A stretch of 59,530 nt of DNA from contig VFIW01000074.1 in assembly GCA_006386115.1 (NCBI GenBank), positions 1 to 59,530 on the forward strand, read 5' to 3'. A program made the position numbers and the translations under genes. The notes below the pieces were generated by a model, which saw only the letters and a list, made by a program, of their open reading frames with translations, made no database searches and was not told the origin of the DNA. This document shows, piece after piece, positions 20,643 through 31,687 of the stretch. The DNA comes from Globisporangium splendens. Taxonomy: Eukaryota > Oomycota > Peronosporomycetes > Pythiales > Pythiaceae. Each line of letters opens with the position of its first letter. Within the stretch, counting starts at the first letter, position 1.

Positions 20643-20990
20643 GAGTGACTACTCCATCTGCCTAGCAACATATTCACACTACTACTTTTCTAGTAAATAT
20701 TGATCGCAGTCGATAAGCAAAGGGGTCTTGCGAGTAGCGTCCAAGTTGTCACTTGAGTGCTGGGTAAAAATGGACGATGTTGATGAGACGCAGTGAACGC
20801 AGGAATAACAGTGTCTAGTGCTGGAGGTGACGAACTTGGGACATTGCTGGGTGGGTCGTCGCAAAGTCACCGAAAAGCAGATACTTCCTCAGCTTGGTAA
20901 GCGCCTTTTCGAGTGATACTCTCATCGCCGCCGTATCGACACCTGAGGTTGTACCGGAAGCGCGCGCTGGCTGTGGTGAAGATGACCAGC
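20643..20990. repeat. Dispersed repeat, copy 2
   Basis: This is the counterpart of 5882-6185. The block 20816-20990 is closest to 6007-6180. It lies directly upstream of bZIP-like gene B. The minus-strand frame 21088-20867 shares FRYNLRCRYGG with copy 1 and then shifts frame, so the protein-coding content is decayed. Confidence 0.7.
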
Positions 20991-21120
20991 AGTGCTGGCG
21001 TCGTCATGTGGGCTGTCTTCCATCGAACAGACACCGATTGCGATCCGACCAGATGAAGTGGAGGGTCACAGCGCGGAACATGTGCCACACGTGTCTAGAG
21101 GCATCATGCCCGGGGTAGAC

Positions 21121-21683
21121 ATGTCCATTTGCGACATCGATTTCGATTTCACAACGGACCCGGACGCGTTTGTGAGCGCGCTCGTGTGTGGCGAGCCCCA
21201 GACAGCTGATCGAAAAAACAACCCACTCACGGTGATCGATATTGACACGCAGCCCATGCAACCAGCGGACCTCCCGCATGCGACCACCACGATGTACATG
21301 CAACCATTGGAGCTTTGGCAAGTGCCGCACACGAATTTGTCCAAGCGAACGAACCAACGAGCACGCGAAAAGCTCTATCGACAACGAAAGCAGGTACTTT
21401 TTCTTCCTTCCAATAGCCAATTCTATCGTCCATCTAGTAACTAGAAACTAACAACAAGAACTTGTTATGGCAGTTTACGCGCGGGTTGCGCAAATCGCAA
21501 TGGCTCCAAGGCGAGAGCCTGATGCGCGAGCTGCTCGCGCTGCACCCCAAACGCGTGATCCACACAAGCCCAGAGGACACAATATGGGATCAGTCAGCAC
21601 AAGCGAGGCTCGAAGCTCAAGCAATCACCAAAGACACGTTGACGATGGCGAGCGCGCTCGCGGGTTACGTGGATACAAGCTGA
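21121..21683 (+). CDS. bZIP-like basic-region/coiled-coil protein B (two exons)
   Basis: Exon 1 is 21121-21393 and exon 2 21474-21683, giving 160 aa. The 80-nt phase-0 intron (GTACTT...TGGCAG) has a CTAAC branch site. The N-terminus is acidic (MSICDIDFDFTTDPDAFVSA). The basic block KRTNQRAREKLYRQRKQ ends at the intron, and exon 2 opens FTRGLRKSQWLQGESLMREL. It has the same plan as genes A and C: acidic start, basic block with (K/R)xYRx(K/R), intron, helix. The helix is short and the C-terminus differs. An in-frame ATG at 21106 is an alternative start. The gene begins 130 bp after repeat copy 2, which may supply its promoter region. Confidence 0.65.
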
Positions 21684-22306
21684 GCGTGGGCGTGCGCGCA
21701 CAAGTCAACTCGCTACCCAAGATCGACTTCCGGAAACGCTGCTCGTTCAAAGGGTAAAGGGGAGCTGCCGCGTACCCACTGGAGTGTCTCGTGCAGAAGG
21801 ACTGTTTGTGATAATTTATCTTGTATTCTGCAACTCTGAGATGCCTCAGTACCGAACACAACTGCTACACACTCCTGTAACACCTACGTTACTTAGTTGA
21901 ATCAATTAGTTTGGCTTTCCTTCTCGATGGAAAAACCCTCGCAAGAGCTAATGCAGCCCATCGATGGTGTGCAACTCGCATCGCCATATTTTCGAAACTC
22001 TGGTAGTATCTTTCGAAGAAACCTGGCGACCTAACTGTACCCAAATGTACTGTGTGCATCGACGAAAGCGTCTTGACTTTTCTCGTAAGATGGCACACGA
22101 CATGCAGTCTTCAGTGTGAACGGAGCTGATGAGCAGCATGCGCTGTCGAGATACTAAAAGCAAACACAAAGAACAACCCACTCAGAAAAACCACTTCTGG
22201 CGTTTCCCGTTTCCTCTTTCTGCAAAGTGGAGACTTGAGGTGTTCTGGGTTTGATTTTCTATCTGGGGACCACATTTCACGCACTGCTCCTTCTCTTTGA
22301 GAGAGA
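21684..22306. other. Intergenic stretch
   Basis: Nothing recognised on either strand apart from the promoter element listed at its end. Confidence 0.5.
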
Positions 22307-22320
22307 TCATTTACTCTTTC
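22307..22320 (+). promoter_or_regulatory. Oomycete-type initiator before gene C
   Basis: TCATTTACTCTTTC resembles the oomycete core promoter consensus (initiator TCAYTYY followed by a CAWTTT-like flank). It ends 8 bp before the ATG at 22329. Confidence 0.5.
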
Positions 22321-22328
22321 GCGTTCCC

Positions 22329-22990
22329 ATGGATACCTCCGAGCTTGACGCGATCAACGAGTTTATTGATAGTGTCGATATCGATGACATCGAGATCAGC
22401 AACTTGGACGAAGACGGCGACATGGTGACACCAGATTCCTTTGATGGGACGGTTCATCCCCTTGAGGACGGGGTGCAAGTCCGTCGAGATCAGCTTGATG
22501 ACAATCAACCAAACCAAGGCGAACAAGCCGACGAAGCCCGCGCCAGAGCTCGAGAATACGAGAGACGATATCGTCGCAAAAAGAAGGTACCCGAGTGTGT
22601 TTCCCGCAGAAAGCGAGCATTCTATATCGTCATTTAAGAATGCCAACATACTGATGTGCTTGTGTTTTGCTAACATAGGAAGAGATAAAGCGCAAGCGAC
22701 AACAAGCCATTGTGGAATTGGAAGAGGAATATGCGGCGGTGTGGTCGCATGTTGAAGCGCACAATGCACAGTGGCGGTACATCACGAACGGCCCGACACG
22801 TTCTATGAGAGCACTCCAGCTCCAGGAACTCTGCTCGGTTGTAATTGAAAGTTGCGAAAGCACGCGCGAGACAGCAAAGAGGGAAAAATGGCCAGCGCCA
22901 TTGATCAACCAGATTTGTGAAATCATTCGAGCCCTTCGCAGCCGCTATGGGGATATTGAGAGCCGGTCACCCTACAGTTCAGTAGATTGA
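22329..22990 (+). CDS. bZIP-like basic-region/coiled-coil protein C (two exons)
   Basis: Exon 1 is 22329-22586 and exon 2 22679-22990, giving 189 aa. The 92-nt phase-0 intron (GTACCC...AACATAG) follows the codons for YERRYRRKKK. The N-terminus is strongly acidic (SVDIDDIEISNLDEDGD). The basic block ARAREYERRYRRKKK continues after the intron as EEIKRKRQQAIVELEEEYAA, a basic region running into a coiled coil, followed by a Trp-containing helical C-terminus. The acidic N-terminus could be an activation domain. It is the clearest member of the group of three, and the shared intron position argues for common descent. A nuclear role as a transcription factor is inferred and not shown. Confidence 0.75.
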
Positions 22991-24435
22991 ATGTATTGCT
23001 TGCGAGCTCTCATCGGTTCGTTTCATGTGGCAATGGCAGCTTCTCCCACATGATTAGACGAGCTAGATATGGAAAGTGAAAGGCATCATTATTGTGTCAG
23101 GATCATCTCAGATGATATAGATGTTTTCGTCACTCAATTTTGATACGCTCCAAGGAGATCGCGCCACTATTCCGGCAAACAGTAAAACACAAGCAAACCG
23201 CACGTCAACTACATCTCATTCGGAGCTTTCCGCCTAGGCTCCTTCGACAACGTAGACTGATGTCTCTCTGTCTGTGTGTACACCAGGCGCATTGCTAGCA
23301 AACAAAACGGCATCTGTGGCCACCCATCTTTCCCTTAATTCTTGCTGACCTCTTCGGGAAGAGCTCCATTGTCGGTGGATCAAAGACGCCGAATTGTTGA
23401 AGAGGTACGCGCGAGAAGAGAGATACTCACGGGATCCGCAATTGTCGTGGAATAGGAATGCAGGACAGCGAATCATTCCGCTACCCCTTTCTATGCACGT
23501 TTGGTCCAGATGCACTTTCTGTGCTGCCGAGGTGTTTGAATTTGTTGGTGCGAGAGCGCGACTCGACCACAAAGTGGACGCAGAATCATCTTCACATCCC
23601 GTCGCGAAGGAACACATTATTGCAAAAAGACATGCGCGCAGGATGAGTACCCTCCTACCGTTTGAGTTGATGCGAAAAGTAGACAACCACAACGATTTTT
23701 CTCATTTCAGGAGATGCTTCTTTACGCTTCTTTTCTTCGACTTGGGTGAATGCTGATTGTGAGATAAATGGAGGCAGCGGCTTCCTCTTTATCCCAAAGC
23801 AGGGGTAGAGGCGATTTGCTAGGATTCACCACGCTTCTCGGAGAGTCGAAGTCCCGTTATACAATTCTTTCTCCTTTTGTGTGATTTGTGTGCGGTACTA
23901 CTGTTGTCTTGCAATCAAGTGTGTCGATGTATTCACGCTTCACTTGCGTACGCAGATCTGGCCATGGCAGGCAGAGGAGACACCTCGAATCTCGTTCCCA
24001 GTGTGTTGGTGAGAAGATCGGGCATTTTGCTTTGTTCTCAGTGTGATTCCTAGAGACCCACGCAGAGCGAGTCCATGACTCTTCATGATTCAGTTACGCT
24101 TGTCCATACACTGCTGTATTTTGCAATTTCACAACTGGAGCCAAAGAGAGCTCGCACCACGCTCGTTGTGTCAGCAGTCAAACAATAACAGCAGTCGATA
24201 ACACAATGCCAACTTCAACGTGGTCTTCTGGGCAGTAATTTTGTGATTTTATGCTATCACCCGTGTCTAATTGTATCAATGGGTGAATGGATTATTGGTT
24301 GTTGATGGATCGACCCATGCAAAAAGAAAACTGAGGTTGCATCCAACATGGTTTATTAACACACCACACACTCAACCAGTTATATCAGACATCGTCGCAT
24401 TGTTTCCTCCGACAATTCTCCAGACGGTGGCCAAA
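22991..24435. other. Intergenic stretch without a supported gene
   Basis: A minus-strand frame at 23692-23234 looks secreted but has no ATG before its hydrophobic stretch. Nothing else was recognised. Confidence 0.5.
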
Positions 24436-25101
24436 ATGGAGCGCGTTCGCAGCGGGAGACCTCAGCACGTGGCGGTGCCGCCCGCGCACGCGCCGTCACC
24501 TGGCGGCCCCGTACAGCTCTCGAAGGAGCAGCGCCAGCAGCTGCGCGTCGTGAAGCACCACGCGTTCCAGCGGCATCAGCAGAATGCGATGTGGACGCGC
24601 GACATCTTCGTGTTCGACGGCACGACGTTCCAGGTCTCGCCTGTGCACCGCCACAACATCGCACACGCAGCGTGGACAGGCTCGACGGCGCCGCAGCGAT
24701 TGGCAGAAGACGGACAACAGCAAGATGCAGGCGAGCGAGAACGAGGAGGCGACCGCAGCAGCCGAGACGAAGAAGCGCGGCTACGCAGCCAGATCGACGC
24801 GAAAGCGCGCGAGATCGAGTCGATGAAGCGACACATCGCCGAGGTCGAGCACGAACAGCAGCAGAACCAGCAGCGGTACATGGCTCGCAGCATTTCGTTT
24901 TCTATGCATTAGTGCGGTTCGCTGACTTGTGTGCGATGTATGTGTATTCATTTAAAAAAAACCAGCTTTGAGGAACTGATGGCGGGTCTCAAGTCGATCG
25001 CAGACTGCGCGGCACTCGCGTCGTTCCAGGAGCGCGTGCAGCAAGAACGCGTGCATCTGTTCCCATCACCGGCGCGCGAGCTGGAGATCGTTAAATTATA
25101 A
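24436..25101 (+). CDS. Coiled-coil protein of unknown function (two exons, 191 aa)
   Basis: Exon 1 is 24436-24875 and exon 2 24966-25101. The 90-nt intron (GTACAT...AACCAG) interrupts an Arg codon. The ATG has a good context (aaaATGg). An N-terminal Pro-rich part is followed by QLSKEQRQQLRVVKHHAFQR and a conserved-looking IFVFDGTTFQVSPVHRHNIA segment. A long Gln/Glu-rich coiled coil (residues about 100-150) continues into exon 2 (FEELMAGLKSIADCAALASF). The 5' part is unusually GC-rich compared with the flanks, as expected for real coding DNA. I do not recognise the family. It could be a structural or complex-scaffold subunit. Confidence 0.65.
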
Positions 25102-25600
25102 AACAAGAGGAGACCGCATGCGTGGAGAAAGCAGCAACGCGAAGAGCGCCATGATGACGAAAATGGGGTCGAAAATGGAGCAATTAAGACACGTCAATGC
25201 GCTGCGGAAGAACGAGCGAAGTAGAGAGAAAGAGAGACGAACCGAGTGCGGCTGAGCAGCTCATACATGCAGCGCTTAATATACGAACAATAGCCCGAAC
25301 GAAAGTGTTTCTCCACGTCAGACATGATGAACAAACTCCCCATATTCCCCGCATATGCTGCGTTCAGTTTCCATGGAACGTTCCGTCCTCGACTGAATGT
25401 TTTTCTCTTCTTCTCTCTCGAAAAAGAAGAATAACGTATTTAAGCCAATCACACCTCTCCACTTCATCGCATATTCTATACTTTTCAGCCAATCATCCGT
25501 CGTTCTTCCATCACAACGCACGCTTCAAAGAGAACGGATACGCTTTCGTGCGCAAAATGGACACACAACGCAATCCGCCGCGCAGGATAAAGAAGCGAGA
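25102..25600. other. Intergenic stretch upstream of GGPP synthase
   Basis: No gene is seen. A CCAAT box (cagCCAATcat) lies about 110 bp before the start of the next gene. Confidence 0.5.
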
Positions 25601-26633
25601 ATGGAGAAGGAGCGCAAGCTGCTGGAGCCGTACGCGTACATCCGCGAGCTGCCGGGAAAGAACGTGCGCGGCCGCATGGTGGACGCCTTCCAGCAGTGGC
25701 TGCAGGCGCCGCCCGCCGCCGTCGCCGCCATCAAGAGCATCGTCGACGAGCTCCACAACGCGAGCCTCCTGTGGGTTGAAACTTGCCGTGCTCTCGTGGA
25801 CAATTGGCGCGTTCTTCACGTCCTAACCCCTTTATCTCTGTGCATGGTATGACCGTAGAGTGGACGATATTGAAGACAATTCGGATCTGCGCCGTGGGAA
25901 GCCCGTTGCGCACCACATTTACGGCGTGCCTGCGACGATCAATTGCGCCAACTACGTGTACTTCCTGTCGCTCCAGAAATGCCACGCGCTGGGGAATGAA
26001 AAGGCCATGCAGGTGTACATCCACGAGATGCTCAAGCTGCACCAGGGCCAGGGACTCGACATCTTCTGGCGAGACCACTGGCAGTGCCCCACTGAAGACG
26101 AGTACCTTGACATGGTCGAAAACAGTGAGTTTGTGTGTCTATTTGCCCTTATTGTGGCGCATATTTGCTGATAGATGGGGATTGCCTTTGCAGAAACGGG
26201 AGGGCTCTTTCGACTGGCTGTGGGGCTCATGCAGGCGTTTAGCGAGTGCACCCTGGACTTTAATCCGCTGCTGAACGCGCTCGCCGTGTACTTCCAGGTT
26301 CGCGACGACTACATCAACCTCCTGGACGAGGACTACATGGAGAACAAGAGCTACTGCGAGGACCTGACCGAGGGCAAGTTCTCGTACCCGCTGATCCTCG
26401 CGATCCGCGCCGATCTGCAGGACACGCGACTCATGAACATTTTGAAGCAGCGCACCAAGGACGTCGAGCTCAAGAAATACGCCGTCGCGTACATGAAGGA
26501 AACAGGCGCGTTTGAGCGCGCGCGTGCGAAATTGAACGCCGTGGTTGAGGAGATTCGTGAGGCCATCGCCCGCCTCGGCGGTAACGAGATCCTCGAGGGC
26601 ATTGTCACGGCACTGCACTCGTCGCTCAAATAG
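25601..26633 (+). CDS. Geranylgeranyl diphosphate synthase (three exons, 291 aa)
   Basis: Exons are 25601-25770, 25859-26124 and 26194-26633. Introns are 88 and 69 nt with GT/AG ends. The enzyme adds isopentenyl diphosphate to allylic diphosphates to make C20 GGPP for prenylation of Rho/Rab proteins and other isoprenoids. Family marks are the N-terminal [20 protein letters not shown], the first Asp-rich motif DDIED (59-63) followed by [16 protein letters not shown], and the second Asp motif DDYINL (from 183) preceded by YFQVR. The sequence [15 protein letters not shown] and the length fit the eukaryotic (type III) GGPPS better than farnesyl diphosphate synthase, which is longer. The start was chosen because the homologous part begins within 10 residues. 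The next gene is convergent, 124 bp away. Confidence 0.92.
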
Positions 26634-26757
26634 CGGTGGTTTGACGTACAAGAAGAAAGAAAAAGAGGAAAAAAGACGTGTGTACGTGGATTGAGTCGAT
26701 TATAAATACATTGTAGTGCATGTTCATCTCATTGAGTTAGCATTCGCCCAAGAAAAC

Positions 26758-29700
26758 TCACTCTTCGTCGCTCCAGTGCAGTGTTTGGTCGCGTTTCGTC
26801 ATGTCGGACGACGAGACGCTCGTGTGCGCGCGTGGCTGCAGCCGGAACTGACAAAATCTCGTGGGATCACTCGTAACGTCGTCGGCATCGTCGTTGTTCT
26901 CAATGCTGTCGTCATTGATATGCTCTGCGTTTGAGAGTTCGTCACGGTGCGTGGTGCAAACAGCCTCGTAGATGTCCATGAAGCAGTTGCGCGTGACCCA
27001 CTGCTCGCAATCTGCGTCTTGTGCACAACGGATGGCGCTGTCACCTGTAGTATTATTGAGGATCTCCAGATCGCACCATCGTCCACCCGACACCTCCGTG
27101 CTGAAAATTTGGACTTTGTCCACAAGGACAGCGCAGGACTGAAAAAGTGGCTCGCCTGCGACAGCATTCGGGAACCAGACCCCAATGGAGATGGAGCTGT
27201 TCACTCCGACAGCCCAAGAGCTGCTTGTGTCGTCTCTCTTCTGCTGATGCACCAACAAGCCGTTCACGTACAGATTCGCGCGACCGTCGCTCGCATTCCG
27301 CTGCATGCCAATGTCCATGTAGCCTTGCTTTGGGTTGCCATCTTCTGATACCGACGACGGTGACGAGAGCGCAAAAGGCACGTCGGGAGTCGTCTTTGTC
27401 TGGTATAATGCCACTTTCCAGAGCGAGAGGAAGGGGATTTCCTGTTGCGTTGCGGCGTCGTTCTCTTCGTAGTCGCCCCACCATACCTGGGTCAGCGTGC
27501 CAAACGCTTCACACGGCTTCAGGCGCAGCACGAGTACACCTGCGTCCACTTGGAGCATGGTTGAGATCGCGGCACCAACTCGACGCGCAGGGCACTGGCT
27601 CAGTTGATTGCATGGGAACGGCGACGCACCGTCCAGCACCCATTCCGTAAAGTAGTCACCTGCTGTGCGCGCTATTAAACTTCCATCTCCGTCACGACGA
27701 TGACCAATGGGTGACGTGCCTGGGACAAATCGCCATGCGCCGCGAGCTGCAGCACCGTCTTATCTTCGCGAAGATGGTCCGTCACGCAATGAACATTGTC
27801 GGCGTGCACACTTCCGTTGACGTTGTCGCTGCCCCATTGACTCGTCACGCGGCGCCACTTGGTCGAATCCAGGCACTCGCTGTTGCTGAAACTGAAGTCG
27901 TCGTCGAGCAAGAGCACGTGCCTGCAAGACGGGTACAAATACGTGTCGAGTCCCGCGCAGCAGCTCTCGACAGCCACGTCGATCTCCACAACCGAACTCG
28001 AATCGAGACCCGTGAGACAGCTCACGACGTGCACCTGCGTCGACGTCAGCGCGACCTCAATCGGCTCCGAGTACGCGACCCCACCAGTTTGACATGTGAG
28101 CGGCTGAGACGAGACAGACGATGATTTGACATGAAACTGTATGCTTGCCCCAGATGTGACGGAGCGCACTTCAACGATCATCGTCAATGGCTTCACACGG
28201 GAGCAGCTCATTGAGAATACAGGTGCGACGGCGCGCACGTGGATCGGTCCCCACGTCGCGACTTCGCTGTCTTCGCACACGCGGTCGACACAGCAAGCGA
28301 CCGCACGGACCACTTCCCAGACTGGCACTGAGATCGTCGTGGCGCCAGCTGCTACAGTGCTGCCTGAACACATTGGCGCCGCCACATCGTGTCCGATGGT
28401 ATACACGATGCCGGCACTCGTTGGATCTGGCGGTACGATAGTCACGTCAATCATACCGGTGACAGTCGTCTCTGGATGGTCGTACATGAACGAAGGCGCG
28501 CGTGGAAACACCTGGTAGTCGGGCGATTCGGTGATCGTGCTGGCGATCAATCCACGGCCACACGCGACAAGCAGGAGCCTCGCGTTCGACGTGATGGACA
28601 ACACGCTCGATGTTTCGTTCACGAGGGTTCCATACGAGCAACTCGGTGTGTCACGCTCAGAGACTAGCGTTGTCGTCATCAGCATGACGTACCGCATAAA
28701 CTCGCACCCTGTGCATTCCATCGTCACGGACCATTTATCGATGCTTGATGGGGCATCTAAGGCGCTCGTGATCGTCGGCGCGTGTGCTTGGACCAGGAAC
28801 CGAGGCGACCTTGTTGGAAAGCTATTGACAAGTGAGGCGTTCACGTGCAGACACGCGACGGCGTGGATATATCCGCTCGACGTGAGGTGTGCGGTCATCA
28901 CGACGGCAAGTTCATCGCGATGCAAAGCGTGGGCATCTGCATTGCAGCTCGGGAACGCGTGCGTGCCACCGCCAACTGCAAACTCAACCCAGCTATCTTG
29001 AATGGGCGACATTACGACGACCTCCGTTTTCCCCGGGGTAACCACATCCGAAGGGATGAACAGCGGTACGTTCAAGCGCACCTCCAAGCGCACGTTGTCC
29101 AGCGTCCACTGGTCAAATAGATTCCGGTACTGCCAGACTTCCCGTTCCCGAACTCCAAGGTGGCCGTCGACGCCTGTATCATCGTTTTCTGCATCTTGAA
29201 TCTCGTCTCTCGTCAGCCCACTCGCGACATCGATCGGAAAGCTCGAATGATTACTCTGTTCCCAGCGAAATTGCGCTGCCGTGTGCATCGCGACACTCGG
29301 AAGCGCCACGGTGTGCGTAGCGAAGATCTGCGTCGCTGGATCTGACAGCGACACGGTGTATAGTGGCAGCCACGCGCTTCGATTGCTCGCGTTGTGGCCC
29401 GCAGGAAGGCAACTAAACACTGTCTCCTCACCGGTGTCGACGCACTCGCACGCAATGTGATTGTCATCGACAGCATCGTACGTTTCCACATCGTGGAAGC
29501 CGTACACGTGGTAAAAATGCATCTTACCGTGGAACCCGAGCAGATTGAGCGGCGCTATGACCGCGCACCGATCGCCTAGGGATGTAAAATAGAGCGCATC
29601 GTCGCCATCAGAGCTTCCGCAGGCGCCGCTCGGGTATCCGTGCATGACGCGACTCCAAAATGGCGCCAATGTCTTCTGGTCTGTAAGCGAGTCGAACGAG

Positions 29701-30209
29701 TCGTTCTGGAGGATCATGCCACGCCACCCAGCGTCGTTCAATTCGAACGTTTCAGGCGGTGGCAGCACGTGGATGAACTGGGAGAACAGCAGCTTTGAGT
29801 TCGTCGTCGCATTGCTTGTGTCTTCCTTGTCATCGCTGGACGAGACGAGGAAGTCGATGGTCCACGTTCCAGGTTTGCTTGTCTCCACGCTGAAATGGGT
29901 CACTGCTTGCGTCGCATCAAAGAGGAACGAACTCGGCGTGAACGTGATCGTGTCACTCATTGGGATGGCATGAACACTGTGTAAAGAAGCTTCATCGGTC
30001 GATGGCAAGCAGACACGCAGCTCCAGATCATCGATCTTGTCGTTTGCAGCGATGTACTCAGGCAGGAACGGCGGGTACACGCTCATGACGCCGCCGCCGT
30101 CGTCATCAGCTGCACTGAATGAATCGCCGGCAGCGCCAGCGAGGAGACGCCAGTGACACAACCATCCAAGGAGAAGAAGCAAGAGACGCATCCGATCCAT
30201 TTGAACCAC
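26758..30209 (-). CDS. Secreted reelin-like repeat/GH16-like protein, broken by a one-base frameshift
   Basis: Two minus-strand frames form one protein. The first (30209-27675, 844 aa) has a signal peptide (MRLLLLLLGWLCHWRLLAG). A reelin-type subrepeat follows (about residues 160-390; motifs HGYPSGACGSSDGDDALYF and WTLDNVRLEV), then beta-sandwich repeats resembling chitobiase C-terminal domains (ITPPDPTSAG-like pattern, about 580). It ends with the start of a laminarinase-like (GH16/ConA) fold, LDSTKWRRVTSQWGSDN. The second frame (about 27735-26758) continues this fold with DGDGSLIARTAGDYFTEW and VLRLKPCEAFGTLTQVWWG. The frame offset equals loss of one base near 27725-27735. The many Cys and N-glycosylation sites fit an extracellular or wall protein. 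I cannot tell a mutation from a sequencing error. The typical GH16 catalytic Glu motif is not visible. Confidence 0.75.
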
Positions 30210-30392
30210 GACAACGCAGAGAAATTGCTATCCAGTGCACTAGGGAACAGCAGCGTTGAGTCATGAGGCAACATGCCCAGATCGATTAGCACCAGGTCCA
30301 AATGGTTGTTTTATATAGCGCTACCGATTGAGCAGCTTTATAAAAATACCTTCTTCGACTTGTGCATCTTGGCGCGGAAAAATAGACCAGTT

Positions 30393-31385
30393 TCAATCAA
30401 ATCTGGTCTGCTGGCGGTCTAGAAGCGTTTCCACAAAGCTGCACAGCGTGTCCATATCTTGCAGCGCTCGTGTGAGCGCGTCTCGGGTCTGTTTATTGGC
30501 TTGCGGACGCGCCGCCGCGTTCACGCCGCTGGGCATCAAATGCTCGCACAGCAAGTTGAGGTTTCCCTTCACGCGCTGTGTGCCATCGCGGAGCCCCGCG
30601 GTCATGATCGCCGACTCCTCGCGAGACAGAAAGTTGCGCGCCAACTGCTTCGCTGCGCGCTGCGCTTCCACCTGCAGTTGCGTCAGTTCGTTGAGCAGTA
30701 GCCGCAGATCGTCTTCTTTCTCCATCACGACGTGCTGCTGAGCCTGCAGCAACGCCATCAACTTGATCGGCCGCGTCTGCGAAGAAGAAGAGCTGGTCGT
30801 CATGAGATCGCTCAAGAGCGTCTCGTCCGCTGGCGTCTTCCCCTTCACGACGAGGCGCAACGCCGACGGCACGAGTCCCAAGATGTCGCCCACGCGTGTC
30901 TTCGCTGTGAGCACCGTCTCATCGCGCTTTAGGATCATCTCGTAGTTGCTTTTTCCTCGTAGCACCTGGATGAGTACCTGATCGTCTTCAAGAGCGTCCA
31001 AATCGATGGACTTCGGCGCAACCATGGGAGCGTCAGTAGACACAGAGGATGTCGTAGCAGGTTCATCCGATGCCACAGTTGAGGCAGCTGGGGACTTGGC
31101 CTTTGCTGCATCTTGGTGGTACGCCTGCGTGAACAGCAGCATGATCTTGGCGTTGTCCACGAGCGGCGGCGCTTGCGGTTTCTTGGGTTTGCTGCTCGTC
31201 GCCTTGTCGGCAGCATCCTGGAGCTCCTTGCCGCGGTAGAGCAGGCGCTGGTACACAGGCGCAATGCCCGTGCGCACCGCGATCTGCTGCTTGAGCTGCG
31301 CGACGCGCTGCGGATGCGCTGCGTCCATGGCCACGACGAACGTCTCCTTGCCGTGCACCACGCTCACCTGCCACGACGTCGCCAT
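30393..31385 (-). CDS. Double ubiquitin-like protein with C-terminal BAG-like helical domain (330 aa)
   Basis: This is a single exon. Residues 5-85 form a ubiquitin-like fold (QLKQQIAVRTGIAPVYQRLL followed by YRGKELQDA), interrupted by a Lys/Pro-rich insertion. A second ubiquitin-like segment lies at about 135-215 (TAKTRVGDILGLVPSALRLV, then VKGKTPADETLL). The last 100 residues are charged helices (LRLLLNELTQLQVEAQRAAK to the C-terminus), as in BAG domains that bind the ATPase domain of Hsp70. UBL plus BAG is the plan of BAG1-type co-chaperones linking Hsp70 to the proteasome. The second UBL is not typical of BAG1. The BAG assignment rests on length, position and helical pattern. The gene lies 184 bp upstream of the reelin-like gene on the same strand. 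Confidence 0.7.
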   Translation of the reverse strand: MATSWQVSVVHGKETFVVAMDAAHPQRVAQLKQQIAVRTGIAPVYQRLLYRGKELQDAADKATSSKPKKPQAPPLVDNAKIMLLFTQAYHQDAAKAKSPAASTVASDEPATTSSVSTDAPMVAPKSIDLDALEDDQVLIQVLRGKSNYEMILKRDETVLTAKTRVGDILGLVPSALRLVVKGKTPADETLLSDLMTTSSSSSQTRPIKLMALLQAQQHVVMEKEDDLRLLLNELTQLQVEAQRAAKQLARNFLSREESAIMTAGLRDGTQRVKGNLNLLCEHLMPSGVNAAARPQANKQTRDALTRALQDMDTLCSFVETLLDRQQTRFD

Positions 31386-31687
31386 TATTGCAAGAGTGGA
31401 GCGGTTGACTTAGTGAAATCTGCACTACGTCATCACAGCACTCGAGAAACACCTAATAACAGCAATCGAGACACATTAAAACCACAGTACTCGAATACGG
31501 TATTTACGCAATATTCCATATTTAACATGAAGTCAACAGAATGGAAACCTCTTTAGTCCGGTTCACGTTGCAATGCTTCTTTCTCTTGGCACGCCTCGGG
31601 TTTGGCGCGTGACAACGAATCCTCTCTCGTTCGCAAGCTCATTCCAATTCCCTGAAGTCTTCACGGGACTCGAGTGCCGCTGTGAGA

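Noticed and set aside
23234..23692. 152-codon minus-strand frame that looks like a secreted protein (possible effector)
   Set aside because: The frame has no ATG before the hydrophobic stretch (it opens with TTG). The first Met lies inside the would-be signal peptide. No RxLR-type motif was seen.
25603..26633. Farnesyl diphosphate synthase as the identity of the prenyltransferase
   Set aside because: The short length, [12 protein letters not shown] context and [11 protein letters not shown]-terminus fit the eukaryotic GGPP synthase group better.
27711..29579. Many plus-strand open frames opposite the reelin-like gene
   Set aside because: They are antisense shadows of a GC-rich coding sequence, with no domains and no promoter. 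Unlike 54242-55307 they do not continue beyond the sense gene as one frame.
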